A stretch of DNA of 64,000 nt from Paracoccus alcaliphilus (GCF_028553725.1 NZ_CP067124.1:558001-622000); one strand, 5' to 3'. Shown: positions 1-7,429, counted from the stretch's first letter. The notes: generated by a model from the letters alone, not told the origin. Made by a program: numbers and translations.

Positions 1-13
1 TCGCGATCCTTCG

Positions 14-38
14 GGAACAATCGCTGGTCCGCGCCGTT
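14..38 (+). promoter_or_regulatory. EcfG-type promoter, CGTT
   Basis: GGAAC at 14-18, a 16-base spacer, then CGTT at 35-38 match the alphaproteobacterial EcfG consensus. It lies 39 bases before the ATG at 77. The same element is conserved in copy B at 37251-37275. Confidence 0.75.
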
Positions 39-76
39 TCCTGACGACGCCCTTCATATCAGGAAAGGCACGGAAG

Positions 77-304
77 ATGAGACGCACCGACCCGCTGAGT
101 TTCTGTCTGGGCATCGCCGCCGGTATCGGGCTGAAGGCGGCCTGCGACCTGTTCGCCGCATCTTCGCGGCCAAGGCCGAAGGGCACACATTATGTCCGCG
201 CCGCCGGGCAAAGCCAGATGCAGGCCCCGCCGAAAGAGTGGGATATCGTTGACGAAAAGTCCGACGAATCCTTTCCCGCCAGCGATCCGCCCGGCAATTA
301 CTGA
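77..304 (+). CDS. small hypothetical protein with DES-FPASDPP tail (copy A)
   Basis: A 75-residue protein. The N-terminus has a short hydrophobic stretch (about residues 10-30, GIAAGIGLKAA) that could be a single membrane segment. The C-terminus carries the motif DIVDE-SDESFPASDPPG, a tail I recognise from small uncharacterised alphaproteobacterial proteins of stress loci. Function is unknown. It follows an EcfG-type promoter directly and precedes the isochorismatase-like gene by 39 bases, so the two are probably co-transcribed. Copy B at 37314-37541 differs at only a few residues. The conserved tail suggests a peptide-binding or targeting role, but that is a guess. Confidence 0.75.
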   Translation: MRRTDPLSFCLGIAAGIGLKAACDLFAASSRPRPKGTHYVRAAGQSQMQAPPKEWDIVDEKSDESFPASDPPGNY

Positions 305-343
305 CCCGGGACCGACAGTGATGACAGCAGGCGAGGCCATGTC

Positions 344-949
344 GTGACCGGGATCAGGTTCGGCGCGCCCGGCACCGAGGCGCTGCACCTTTGCGTGGAC
401 ATGCAGCGGCTGTTCGGGCCGGGCTCGTCCTGGGCGGTGCCGTGGATGGAAAAGATCCTGCCCGCGGTGGCCGAACTGACCGAGGTCCATGCCGCGCGCA
501 CGATCTTCACCCGCTTCATTCCTCCCGCCGATCAGGGGGCGGCCATCGGGTCATGGACGCGCTATTATGCGGTCTGGCCGCAGATGCTGCGCGACCGGTT
601 GCCGCCCGAATGGCTGGAACTGGCGCCGCCTTTGGCCCGCCATGTTCCGCCGGCACGGCTGTTCGACAAGCAGCTTTATTCGCCCTGGCCTGATGGCAGG
701 CTGGACGGGTTTCTGCGCCGGGCCGGGATCTCGACCCTGATCGTCACCGGGGGCGAGACCGAAGTCTGCGTCCTGGCCACGGTTCTGGGCGCGATCGACC
801 GCGGCTATCGGGTGATTCTGGTGTCGGATGCGGTCTGTTCCTCGGCGGACCCCAGCCATGACGCCGCGATGCAGATCTATGAATCGCGCTTCGGACAGCA
901 GGTTGAGACCGCGCCGCTGGCGGAACTGCTGAATCAATGGCGGGTCTGA
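344..949 (+). CDS. isochorismatase-like cysteine hydrolase (copy A)
   Basis: A 201-residue protein of the isochorismatase/nicotinamidase-like cysteine hydrolase superfamily. The putative catalytic triad is visible: Asp in LCVDMQRLF (about residue 18), Lys in LFDKQLYSPW (about 110) and the nucleophile Cys in GGETEVCVLATVLG (about 143). The start is a GTG at 344. The substrate is unknown; relatives hydrolyse amides or act on isochorismate. Position behind an EcfG promoter and the 75-residue gene suggests stress induction. Copy B at 37581-38186 keeps all three residues, so both copies look functional. Confidence 0.85.
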   Translation: MTGIRFGAPGTEALHLCVDMQRLFGPGSSWAVPWMEKILPAVAELTEVHAARTIFTRFIPPADQGAAIGSWTRYYAVWPQMLRDRLPPEWLELAPPLARHVPPARLFDKQLYSPWPDGRLDGFLRRAGISTLIVTGGETEVCVLATVLGAIDRGYRVILVSDAVCSSADPSHDAAMQIYESRFGQQVETAPLAELLNQWRV

Positions 950-959
950 ACGCCTTGCG

Positions 960-985
960 GGAACAAAGACCCCGGCCATCGGGTT
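960..985 (+). promoter_or_regulatory. EcfG-type promoter, GGTT, spacer 17
   Basis: GGAAC at 960-964, 17 bases, GGTT at 982-985, before the TIGR02587-type gene at 1053. Copy B lacks this element; there the gene follows the YdeP-like gene by 29 bases instead. Confidence 0.5.
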
Positions 986-1052
986 GGCATTTCCAGGATG
1001 CGGCAAACCCGTCGCGGCAAAACCCGGCGATCCGGTCAGTGGAACATCAGGC

Positions 1053-1889
1053 ATGGCGCAATCAGGGCGGACCGCCTCTCACCCTCCCAACCGCGTGTTC
1101 CGCGATTTCGGCCGCGCGGCGGGCGGGGCGCTGATCTTTTCACTGCCGATGCTGATGACGATGGAGTTGTGGTCGCTCGGCTTCTATCTGGACCGGCTTC
1201 GGTTGTTGCTGCTGGTGGTCGTGACCCTGCCGCTGCTGGTGCTGCTGTCGCGCCATATCGGCTTTGAACGCACCCGAGGCTGGCGCAGCGACGTGTTCGA
1301 CAGCCTGATCGCGCTGGGGGTGGCGGCGGTGATTTCGGCCGTGGTGCTGTTCCTGCTGGGGGTGATCGACGCCGAAACATCGCTTGACGCGGTGCTGGGC
1401 AAGATCTCGATCCAGATGATCCCGGCTTCGATCGGTGCGCTTCTGGCCAAAAGCCAGCTTGGTGCCGGATCCGGGGACGACCCCGAAGAGCAGGACGAAT
1501 CCTGGTGGGGAGAGTTGTTCCTGATGGCGGTTGGCGCATTGTTTCTGGGGCTGAACACCGCGCCGACCGAAGAGGTGATGGTGATCTCGTATCAGATGAC
1601 GCATTGGCATGCGCTGGCGCTTGTCGTGCTGTCGTTGCTGCTGATGCATGGCTTTGTCTTTTCGGTGGGCTTTGCCGGCGGCTCCGAGGTCTCCAGCGAA
1701 GAGCGGTGGTGGAGTGCATTCATCCGCATGACCTTACCCGGCTTCATCATCGCGCTGACGGTCAGTTTCTGCTTGCTGTGGCTGTTCGCACGCACCGACG
1801 GGCTGTCCTTTGACAGTGCGCTGATGGCGACCATCGTTCTGGCGTTCCCCTGTGCGATCGGCGCCGCCGCCGCCCGCCTGATCCTGTGA
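1053..1889 (+). CDS. TIGR02587-type integral membrane protein (copy A)
   Basis: A 278-residue polytopic membrane protein. It has about seven hydrophobic segments (LIFSLPMLMTMELW, a leucine/valine-rich run around residues 48-62, others near 85-105, 155-170, 185-205 and 235-275) and a charged loop with GDDPEEQDESWW. I recognise it as the TIGR02587 family of unknown function, always paired with a TIGR02588 protein, as here 4 bases downstream. The start at 1053 (MAQSG) was chosen because copy B starts the same way; an upstream in-frame ATG at 984 lies on the promoter -10. It is near identical to 40846-41682. Confidence 0.8.
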   Translation: MAQSGRTASHPPNRVFRDFGRAAGGALIFSLPMLMTMELWSLGFYLDRLRLLLLVVVTLPLLVLLSRHIGFERTRGWRSDVFDSLIALGVAAVISAVVLFLLGVIDAETSLDAVLGKISIQMIPASIGALLAKSQLGAGSGDDPEEQDESWWGELFLMAVGALFLGLNTAPTEEVMVISYQMTHWHALALVVLSLLLMHGFVFSVGFAGGSEVSSEERWWSAFIRMTLPGFIIALTVSFCLLWLFARTDGLSFDSALMATIVLAFPCAIGAAAARLIL

Positions 1890-1893
1890 GGCA

Positions 1894-2226
1894 ATGATGA
1901 GCGACGCAGACGAAAACACCGGCAAACGACCCCTGGCAGAGTGGATATTCGGACTGCTGTCCGGCTGTGGCATCGTTGTGCTGATCCTGTTTTTGAGCTG
2001 GCAGGCGCTGTTTTCGTCCTCTCATGCGCCGGATCTGGTCGTGTCCGTCATCGGCGTCGAGCGCAAAGGCGACGCAAACATCGCGACTTTCGAGGTTGCG
2101 AACCATGGCGACCGGGCAGCATCGGCGGTGACTGTACTGGCGAAAGGACAGCAGGTGGTCGAGTTTGATTATGTGGCGGCCCATTCAATCCGGCGTGGCG
2201 CGGTCGGCGTGGCGGCGGGAACCTAG
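1894..2226 (+). CDS. TIGR02588-type single-pass protein, truncated by a TAG codon (copy A)
   Basis: A 110-residue protein with one membrane segment (about residues 18-42, IFGLLSGCGIVVLILFLSW) and a beta-rich outer domain, the usual partner of the TIGR02587 protein just upstream. In copy B the frame runs 15 codons further and ends GIGGFAEP. Copy A has TAG at 2224-2226 in place of a sense codon, and the same frame continues with no indel to TGA at 2269-2271, again ending GIAIGGFAEP. Copy A has therefore lost its last 15 residues through a nonsense change; whether this matters is unknown. Confidence 0.7.
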   Translation: MMSDADENTGKRPLAEWIFGLLSGCGIVVLILFLSWQALFSSSHAPDLVVSVIGVERKGDANIATFEVANHGDRAASAVTVLAKGQQVVEFDYVAAHSIRRGAVGVAAGT

Positions 2227-2569
2227 GTCGCGGATCTAGGGATCGCGATCGGCGGGTTCGCGGAACCCTGACACTGCCGGGACGCGGCGGGGCGGCACCC
2301 GGGAGCTTCGGGAGGAATTCCGGGAACATTCCCCCCGTTCCGCCCCAGCGACAAAAGCGTTTCCCGCATTTATTTCGACGAATGTCTTTCGTAACTCATT
2401 GAACTGACGTATATTCAGAGGAACGCGACTGGCGTCGGGGGACAGCTTCAGCCCGGGCGAAGGGCCGGGAAAACATGTAACACCGCAAGGCAAAATTGCA
2501 TGAAGGGGCCCATTCGCAGCGAATATGGATTAACATAAAGCAATTGATCGGGCGCATCTGGAGCTTTGA

Positions 2570-2737
2570 ATGACCCGCGAAACGAATGACGATCCGGAGG
2601 CGGATTCCCGGCTGGATGCCGCCTTGTCGGAACTGCTGGCGCAGGTGGATGCCGAGCCAATCTCGCCGCGCCCTCGCGAACTGGCGCAGCGGCTTGAGGC
2701 CGCGTTGCGGCAAAGCCGCAAGTCGCGCGCGCAGTAA
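2570..2737 (+). CDS. nepR: NepR-like anti-sigma factor (copy A)
   Basis: A 55-residue acidic/helical protein (MTRETNDDPEADS...). The core LDAALSELLAQVDAEPISP resembles the NepR signature, an amphipathic helix followed by EPIP and a second helix (RELAQRLEAAL). In the alphaproteobacterial general stress response NepR binds and blocks EcfG until phosphorylated PhyR removes it. The gene is convergent with ecfG, the two stop codons being 8 bases apart, which differs from the usual nepR-ecfG operon. Copy B is at 42363-42530. The family call rests on the short motif and on the neighbour. Confidence 0.65.
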   Translation: MTRETNDDPEADSRLDAALSELLAQVDAEPISPRPRELAQRLEAALRQSRKSRAQ

Positions 2738-2745
2738 AGGTCCTG

Positions 2746-3225
2746 TCAGCGGGGATGCTCGGGCTCCAGCGCGCGGCGCAGGATATTGCGGGCGCGGTTC
2801 ACCCGGCTTTTGATCGTGCCGATGTCGCATTCCAGGATCCGCGCCGCGTCCAGATAGCTTTCACCGATCACCGCCACCAGAATGATCGCCTCGCGGTAAT
2901 GGACCGGCATCGCCTCCAGCGCGGCGCACAACTCGCGCTGGCGCAGATGCCATTCCTGCGCAGGCGGAACCGAGGGTTGCAGGGACGCGCAATCGCTGCC
3001 GCCGGTGCGTTCGCGGGCGGATTTCTTCACATCGGTAAAGAACTTGTTGCGCATGATCGTGAACAGCCAGGCGCGCATATTGGTGCCGGGCCGGTAGAGA
3101 TCGGCCTTCTCGATGGCGCGCAGCATCGTGTCCTGTACCAGATCCTCGGCATCGCCCGCCGCGCCGCAAAGCGAGCGGGCATAGGCGCGCAAGGCCCTTA
3201 CATGGGTCAGGACGTCATCCGACAT
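2746..3225 (-). CDS. ecfG: EcfG-type ECF sigma factor (copy A)
   Basis: About 159 residues, the size of a two-domain ECF sigma factor. Region 2 is DAEDLVQDTMLRAIEKADLY...NMRAWLFTIMRNKF, and region 4 is the helix-turn-helix GESYLDAARILECDIGTIKSRVNRAR. The GTIKSRVNRAR helix and the GSR gene context point to the EcfG (ECF15) group. The start at 3225 (MSDDV) follows the copy B start; an ATG two codons upstream is also possible. An EcfG-type element upstream (3263-3287), conserved in copy B, implies autoregulation. It should direct transcription from the GGAAC-N16-CGTT-like elements across this window. Confidence 0.85.
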   Translation of the reverse strand: MSDDVLTHVRALRAYARSLCGAAGDAEDLVQDTMLRAIEKADLYRPGTNMRAWLFTIMRNKFFTDVKKSARERTGGSDCASLQPSVPPAQEWHLRQRELCAALEAMPVHYREAIILVAVIGESYLDAARILECDIGTIKSRVNRARNILRRALEPEHPR

Positions 3226-3262
3226 TGTCAACCATCCAGCGCCTGCCTTCCCCTGCTAACCC

Positions 3263-3287
3263 AATGCCGTGCGCGGGATTCGGTTCC
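3263..3287 (-). promoter_or_regulatory. EcfG-type promoter of ecfG copy A, CATT
   Basis: Read on the minus strand: GGAAC at 3287-3283, 16 bases, CATT at 3266-3263. The element and spacing are kept in copy B (43056-43080), although the spacer itself has diverged, which supports function. Confidence 0.7.
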
Positions 3288-3432
3288 CTGAAGGCAGCGT
3301 TCCGGAACGGCGTTCACCGCCGCACAGATGGCAAAAGCGAGATGGACCGGGCTCAGTCGATGCGGTTCTTTCCGGGGCCGCTGCCGCCGGGCTGTTTGGT
3401 GTTGAGGTCGCCATGCCGGTTCGGGTCCTCGG

Positions 3433-4047
3433 TCACCATGTTGGCGGGGTCGATGCGCTGCTGCCGCTGATCCAGCTCCGTCGGCGCGGGGCGGCGCAAT
3501 CTCTCCAGATCCGTCGGGGGCGGGGGTTGCCGGGCATTCCCGCGCGCGGAGGGGGCAGGGGAAGAATGTCGGCATGACGCAGCCGAACCACGGTCAGACC
3601 CGATGCGATGCCGATCCCTAGGGCCAGCAGGCCGGCGACGACCCCCGATGGCGGCAGGACCAGTTCCCAGCCGGGGCTAAGACGGGCGGGCAGCAGCCCG
3701 TAATCGACCACCCCGGCCAGCGCAGCGGTGCCCAGCCCCGCCACCCATGCCGCACCCATTCGCGGGCTGCCGATCACGCGCAGCAGAAGGATGGCGACGC
3801 CCGCCCAGAAGAACGCCGATACGATATGGATGATCGCACCGGGGGCAGTATGGGTGAGATCCATATCTGCGATGGTCGCGACCGCCGGGCCATGCAGGAC
3901 ATGCGAGGTGGCATTCAGCGGCATCCACGGCGGCAGACCGCCCATGATCGCCAACATACCAAGAACGAGCACCGAAAGAACCGCCGCAAGTGTGCCTGCA
4001 AGGGGCAGGGCAAGGCCGAAACGTGCCATCGGATTGCGGACCGTCAT
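3433..4047 (-). CDS. hypothetical polytopic membrane protein (copy A)
   Basis: A 204-residue protein with about five hydrophobic segments, starting MTVRNPMARFGLALPL and including HIVSAFFWAGVAILLLRV and SGVVAGLLALGIGIASGL. Function is unknown. The last 40 residues are basic and low-complexity and look out of frame: another minus-strand frame below it, down to a stop at 3353-3355, encodes a hydrophilic tail (DPANMVTEDPNRHGDL, NTKQPGGSG) more like real protein. A frameshift near 3500-3560, or a separate small gene, is possible. An EcfG-type element precedes it. A 3'-truncated copy lies at 19542-19805. Confidence 0.65.
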   Translation of the reverse strand: MTVRNPMARFGLALPLAGTLAAVLSVLVLGMLAIMGGLPPWMPLNATSHVLHGPAVATIADMDLTHTAPGAIIHIVSAFFWAGVAILLLRVIGSPRMGAAWVAGLGTAALAGVVDYGLLPARLSPGWELVLPPSGVVAGLLALGIGIASGLTVVRLRHADILPLPPPRAGMPGNPRPRRIWRDCAAPRRRSWISGSSASTPPTW

Positions 4048-4075
4048 GAGGACTCTCCTTCATTCGGGCGCCGTT

Positions 4076-4100
4076 AACCGCAAAACCCCCGATATGTTCC
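4076..4100 (-). promoter_or_regulatory. EcfG-type promoter, GGTT
   Basis: Minus strand: GGAAC 4100-4096, 16 bases, GGTT 4079-4076, 29 bases before the membrane-protein start at 4047. It is identical at 19834-19858. Confidence 0.7.
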
Positions 4101-4179
4101 CGCATCACCGCCGGACGAAAAACTTCGTACGGGTTTTCGCGGGATGAGCCTCACGGATCAGTTTTCGATGCGGCAGGCA

Positions 4180-4204
4180 GGAACATCCCGCTCGCTACCT
4201 TGTT
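4180..4204 (+). promoter_or_regulatory. EcfG-type promoter, TGTT
   Basis: GGAAC 4180-4184, 16 bases, TGTT 4201-4204, before the YciE-like gene. It is divergent from the 4076-4100 element and repeated at 19938-19962. Confidence 0.7.
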
Positions 4205-4252
4205 GCTTTCCCGTCTGCCGCAGAAGGCGGCATGAGTTCACAGGAGGATCCG

Positions 4253-4750
4253 ATGAAGACCAAGGCCCTTGATGACCTGTTTCATGACACGTTGCGGGAT
4301 ATCTATTACGCGGAACGCCAGATCCTGAAGGCACTTCCGAAGATGGCGCGCGGCGCACAATCGGAGGATCTGCGTTCGGCCTTCGAGGCGCATCGCGAGG
4401 AGACCGAAGTGCATGTCGAACGGCTGCAGAACGTGTTTGAACTAATCGGCAAACGCCCTCGCGGGAAGACCTGTCCGGCTATTGATGGGATCATTGAGGA
4501 GGGCGAGGAAATACTGGAATCTTTCAAGGATTCTCCGGCGCTGGATGCGGGGCTTGTGTCGGCGGCGCAGGCGGTCGAACATTACGAGATCACCCGTTAT
4601 GGCACGCTGAAACGGTGGGCAGAGGTATTGGGCATGAAAGACGCGGCCGCGCTGCTGTCGAGTACTCTGGATGAGGAATCGGCCACGGATGAAAAGTTGA
4701 CCGGCATTGCCGACAAGACCGCCAATCCCGAAGCCGCCGAACCGGTCTGA
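4253..4750 (+). CDS. YciE-type (DUF892) ferritin-like protein, copy 1
   Basis: A 165-residue, mostly helical DUF892 protein. It has the family opening LDDLFHDTLRDIYYAERQILKALPKMA and the paired helix motifs with Glu and His residues expected for a di-iron four-helix bundle (for example EAHREETEVHVERL and QAVEHYEITRYGTL). Such proteins (YciE/YciF) accompany stress responses; the precise reaction is not known. The start at 4253 has AGGAGG 8 bases upstream; an in-frame ATG at 4232 lacks one. An EcfG-type promoter precedes it and a strong terminator follows at 4801. A close paralogue is at 20012-20512. Confidence 0.85.
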   Translation: MKTKALDDLFHDTLRDIYYAERQILKALPKMARGAQSEDLRSAFEAHREETEVHVERLQNVFELIGKRPRGKTCPAIDGIIEEGEEILESFKDSPALDAGLVSAAQAVEHYEITRYGTLKRWAEVLGMKDAAALLSSTLDEESATDEKLTGIADKTANPEAAEPV

Positions 4751-4800
4751 CACGCCACGCCGAACCATGCCCCGGCCCCGTCTGCGGGCGCCACCTTGGC

Positions 4801-4829
4801 CCCCTGCGCCCGTCCGGCGCGGGGGTTTT
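4801..4829 (+). terminator. Rho-independent terminator after the YciE-like gene
   Basis: CCCCTGCGCC, loop CGTCC, GGCGCGGGGG, then TTTT. A 10-bp stem with one T-G pair and a T run, 50 bases after the stop at 4750. Confidence 0.75.
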
Positions 4830-4848
4830 GCCTGTTACGTCGCCTGCG

Positions 4849-6300
4849 CTATCCAAGAGTCGCGAGATAGGACGATGACCACCAGCCGACATCGTGTTCC
4901 AGAACCTCCTGCAGCAGCGCCAGATGGCGGCGGCGCCTTTCGTCGGCCGGCATTTCAAGGGCCCGGTGCATCGCCTCTGCCATTTCGACCGGATCGTGCG
5001 GATTGACGATCAGGGCGCTTTGCATAGTCTCGGCCGCGCCGGCAAAGCGCGACAGGATCAGCACGCCCGGATTGCCCACGTCCTGCGCCGCGACATATTC
5101 CTTGGCCACAAGATTCATTCCGTCGGCCAAGGGCGTAACAAGGCCGACCCTTGCCTGCCGATAAAGGCCCGCAAGTTCGTTTCGCGGAATGGCGCGGTGA
5201 ATATAGCGGATCGGCGTCCAGTTCACCGTGGCGAATTTGCCATTGATCCTTCCTGCCAGATGTTCGGTTTCTTCCCGAATATCACGATAGGCGGATACAT
5301 CTTCCCGTGTCGGCGGAGCCACCTGAAGAAGGTCCACCTTTTCGATGAGCTCCGGATGGTTTTCCAGCAGCGTTTGCAGCGCCCTGAATTTCTGAGGAAT
5401 GCCCTTGGAATAATCCAGCCTCTCGACGCCGATCATCATGCTGGAATAGGTTAGGCTTCTCATTCTGTCTTCGATATCGGCATTGCGCGCTTCGTCCATG
5501 AAACCCAGCGAATCGATGCCGATCGGGAACACCCCAACCCGCAGCTTCCGCTCGCATAAGCGGAATCGCTGATCGTCAAGACGCTGGACCCGGCTGAGGC
5601 GGCTCGAACAGTCCTCGAAATTCACAAGGTCGCGCCGGGTCTGAAAACCGACCAGATCATAATGCGACAACCACTCGAACAGATCGGCCGGATTGGGAAG
5701 GGCGGCACAATCGGCCAGACTTGGAAAGGGAATGTGAAGGAAAAGGCCGATACGTCCGGCAAAGCCCTGCAGGCGCAGTTCCGATGCCAGCGGCAGTAAA
5801 TGATAATCCTGAACCCAGATACGGTCAGCCGTTCGCAGATGCGGAATCATCAGCTTTGCGATACGGGAATTTGCGCGCCTGTAGGCCTGCAGGTATTCGG
5901 GCGCGATCCTCATCAGATCCGCCCGACCGTGAAACGCGGGCCACAGAACCGTATTCGAGAATCCCAGATAATAGTTGTCGTAAACGGCGCCATTCAGGGT
6001 AAAGGACGCGCGCCCAAAGCCGCCGCCCTGATGAAAGCTGAGGGATCCGGCACCGGTGTCGCCCTTGTCGGAATGGCCGATCCAAAGCCCTCCGGTTCTT
6101 TGTAACGAATCCTTCAGGGCGACGACCAGACCACCAGAGGGGCTGTCGCCTGACGGCAGGCGGTTGGACACCACGACAAGCCGGCCGGCAGAGCCCGGCG
6201 TCTGGGCTGCCGTCGCGAACGTTCTGGTCTTGTCGATGAAGGTCGGCCATGTGCTCCGGGCAGGTTTGGCGCCGTATTGTTCGTCTTCCGTCACATCCAT
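4849..6300 (-). CDS. otsA: alpha,alpha-trehalose-phosphate synthase
   Basis: About 483 residues, a GT20 glycosyltransferase that makes trehalose-6-phosphate from UDP-glucose and glucose-6-phosphate in the cytoplasm. Signature segments are VVVSNRLP, WIGHSDKG, DYHLLPLASELR, GLFLHIPFPS, GVERLDYSKGIPQKF and LVTPLADGMNLVAKE. The start at 6300 (MDVTEDEQ) was chosen because an EcfG-type promoter sits at 6331-6355, inside the longer reading frame that opens at 6399. No otsB phosphatase is visible nearby. Trehalose synthesis under EcfG control is known in rhizobia and fits the osmotic and desiccation theme. Confidence 0.92.
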   Translation of the reverse strand: MDVTEDEQYGAKPARSTWPTFIDKTRTFATAAQTPGSAGRLVVVSNRLPSGDSPSGGLVVALKDSLQRTGGLWIGHSDKGDTGAGSLSFHQGGGFGRASFTLNGAVYDNYYLGFSNTVLWPAFHGRADLMRIAPEYLQAYRRANSRIAKLMIPHLRTADRIWVQDYHLLPLASELRLQGFAGRIGLFLHIPFPSLADCAALPNPADLFEWLSHYDLVGFQTRRDLVNFEDCSSRLSRVQRLDDQRFRLCERKLRVGVFPIGIDSLGFMDEARNADIEDRMRSLTYSSMMIGVERLDYSKGIPQKFRALQTLLENHPELIEKVDLLQVAPPTREDVSAYRDIREETEHLAGRINGKFATVNWTPIRYIHRAIPRNELAGLYRQARVGLVTPLADGMNLVAKEYVAAQDVGNPGVLILSRFAGAAETMQSALIVNPHDPVEMAEAMHRALEMPADERRRRHLALLQEVLEHDVGWWSSSYLATLG

Positions 6301-6330
6301 TGTCTCACCCAAGAGCTTCGAGACGCTGCT

Positions 6331-6355
6331 AACCCGCATCGGCCCCGAATGTTCC
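6331..6355 (-). promoter_or_regulatory. EcfG-type promoter of otsA, GGTT
   Basis: Minus strand: GGAAC 6355-6351, 16 bases, GGTT 6334-6331. It decides the otsA start in favour of 6300. Confidence 0.7.
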
Positions 6356-6424
6356 AGCCTGCGGCGACCCAGTGTCCGGTCGGACGATGCCGCCGTCATT
6401 TCGCGCGGCAGGCACCGGCGGGCA

Positions 6425-6449
6425 GGAACATTTCAGCGCCTAGCCGGTT
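6425..6449 (+). promoter_or_regulatory. EcfG-type promoter, GGTT
   Basis: GGAAC 6425-6429, 16 bases, GGTT 6446-6449; 90 bases before the ferritin-like gene at 6539 and divergent from the otsA promoter. Confidence 0.65.
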
Positions 6450-6538
6450 GTCCGGGCCATCTGCCGCATGACGCGGCCGGGCCCGGAGGGCCGGATGCTG
6501 AACGCCGTCGTTGTGGCAAAATCCCTGAACGGAGAAGC

Positions 6539-7048
6539 ATGATGGAAATCCACGACATGTATCTGAACTGGTTGCGCGATGCGCATGCCATGGAAGAACA
6601 GGCCCTGACGATGCTGGGCAGCATGAGCGGGCGGCTGGTGCATTACGACCATCTTCACGCCCGCGTCGAACAACATATCGCCGAAACCGAACGGCAGGAA
6701 AAGGCCCTGCGCCAGCTGCTGGAACGCGATTCCGGCACCTCACTGATGAAGGACCTGACCGGCAAGGCCGCCGCGACGGGGCAGGCGCTGGGTGGCGTGT
6801 TCGCCTCGGACGAGGTCGTCAAGGGCGCGATCGTGAGTTATGCCTTCGAGTATATGGAGATCGCGTCCTATTCCGTGCTGATCGCCACGGCGCGGATCAT
6901 CGGCGATGACGAGGCGATAGCGGTCTATGAGCAGAATCTGGCGGAAGAACAGTCGATGGCGAACTGGCTGGCGCAGAACATGGAAGCCACGACCGATTTC
7001 TATCTGCGGACCCTCGATTCAGACGGGCCGGAGAAACGTCAGGAATGA
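6539..7048 (+). CDS. DUF892-type ferritin-like stress protein
   Basis: A 169-residue all-helical protein with the DUF892/YciF layout: YLNWLRDAHAMEEQALTML at the N-terminus, HVEQHIAETERQ-type helix 2 (VEQHIAETERQEKALRQLL), and later IVSYAFEYMEIASYSVLIATA with Glu residues for a di-iron site. It differs clearly from the two YciE-like genes in this window. The start at 6539 has GGAGAA nearby. An EcfG-type promoter precedes it, back to back with otsA. A role in iron or peroxide handling is inferred from the family. It converges with the small gene at 7148. Confidence 0.8.
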   Translation: MMEIHDMYLNWLRDAHAMEEQALTMLGSMSGRLVHYDHLHARVEQHIAETERQEKALRQLLERDSGTSLMKDLTGKAAATGQALGGVFASDEVVKGAIVSYAFEYMEIASYSVLIATARIIGDDEAIAVYEQNLAEEQSMANWLAQNMEATTDFYLRTLDSDGPEKRQE

Positions 7049-7098
7049 CCGGCCCTGCACCCCGCCCGGCCCGCAAGCCGCATCGGCGCTGATCGGGA

Positions 7099-7135
7099 GG
7101 CAAGCCACCGCGGCCGGAAGCTGCGGCGGCTTGCC
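7099..7135. terminator. hairpin between convergent genes
   Basis: GGCAAGCC-A-CCGC pairs with GCGG-C-GGCTTGCC. It is a long GC-rich stem with no T run, placed between two convergent genes; probably a bidirectional transcription barrier. Confidence 0.5.
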
Positions 7136-7147
7136 TGCGGGAAACGG

Positions 7148-7354
7148 TTATTCCCCGCCGTTGGTGGCCCGGTCGTTCTGACGCGCCTTCCGATCTCCAG
7201 CTTCGCGGTTCTGGCCGCCCGCATTCGGCTCGTTCGAGCGGTTTTCGTGTTTCGGATTCACGAAGGGGTCAGCCTCGGCCATTTTAGCATCCTGCGCGCC
7301 CTTGCGGATGTTGAACTTTTCGTTTTCTGTTTTGGGATCGAATTTCTCGGCCAT
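7148..7354 (-). CDS. small hydrophilic stress protein
   Basis: A 68-residue, highly charged protein rich in Asn, Glu and Lys with no hydrophobic core (MAEKFDPKTENEKFNIRKG, then DPFVNPKHENRSNEPN). It looks intrinsically disordered. Function is unknown; a hydrophilin-like desiccation protein is one guess. The start at 7354 is supported by AGGAGG 8 bases upstream and a perfect EcfG-type promoter at 7380-7404. The gene lies alone between the ferritin-like gene and gcd. Confidence 0.75.
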   Translation of the reverse strand: MAEKFDPKTENEKFNIRKGAQDAKMAEADPFVNPKHENRSNEPNAGGQNREAGDRKARQNDRATNGGE

Positions 7355-7379
7355 TTTGATGTTCCTCCTACCCGGACGA

Positions 7380-7404
7380 AACGGCAGGTCCGTGCAAATG
7401 TTCC
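7380..7404 (-). promoter_or_regulatory. EcfG-type promoter, CGTT
   Basis: Minus strand: GGAAC 7404-7400, 16 bases, CGTT 7383-7380. Perfect match to the consensus, 25 bases before the start at 7354. Confidence 0.75.
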
Positions 7405-7429
7405 TGCCGCGACGGCGAATGTGAGCGGC

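Larger units (their letters stand above)
1..3287. repeat. GSR module, copy A of a long diverged duplication
   Basis: This segment is repeated in the same order and orientation at 37238-43080. It holds the small DUF-like gene, the isochorismatase-like hydrolase, the TIGR02587/TIGR02588 pair, the NepR-like gene and ecfG. The coding parts are near identical, while intergenic parts are more diverged. Copy B carries an extra 2.6 kb between the hydrolase and the TIGR02587 gene. Homology may extend left of the window. Confidence 0.9.

Noticed and set aside
960..1140. Start of the TIGR02587 gene at 984
   Set aside because: 984 lies on the -10 of the promoter, and copy B begins at the equivalent of 1053.
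2320..2440. EcfG-type promoter for nepR
   Set aside because: GGAAC motifs exist (2333 and 2420) but no matching -10 at 16-17 bases, and copy B does not conserve one.
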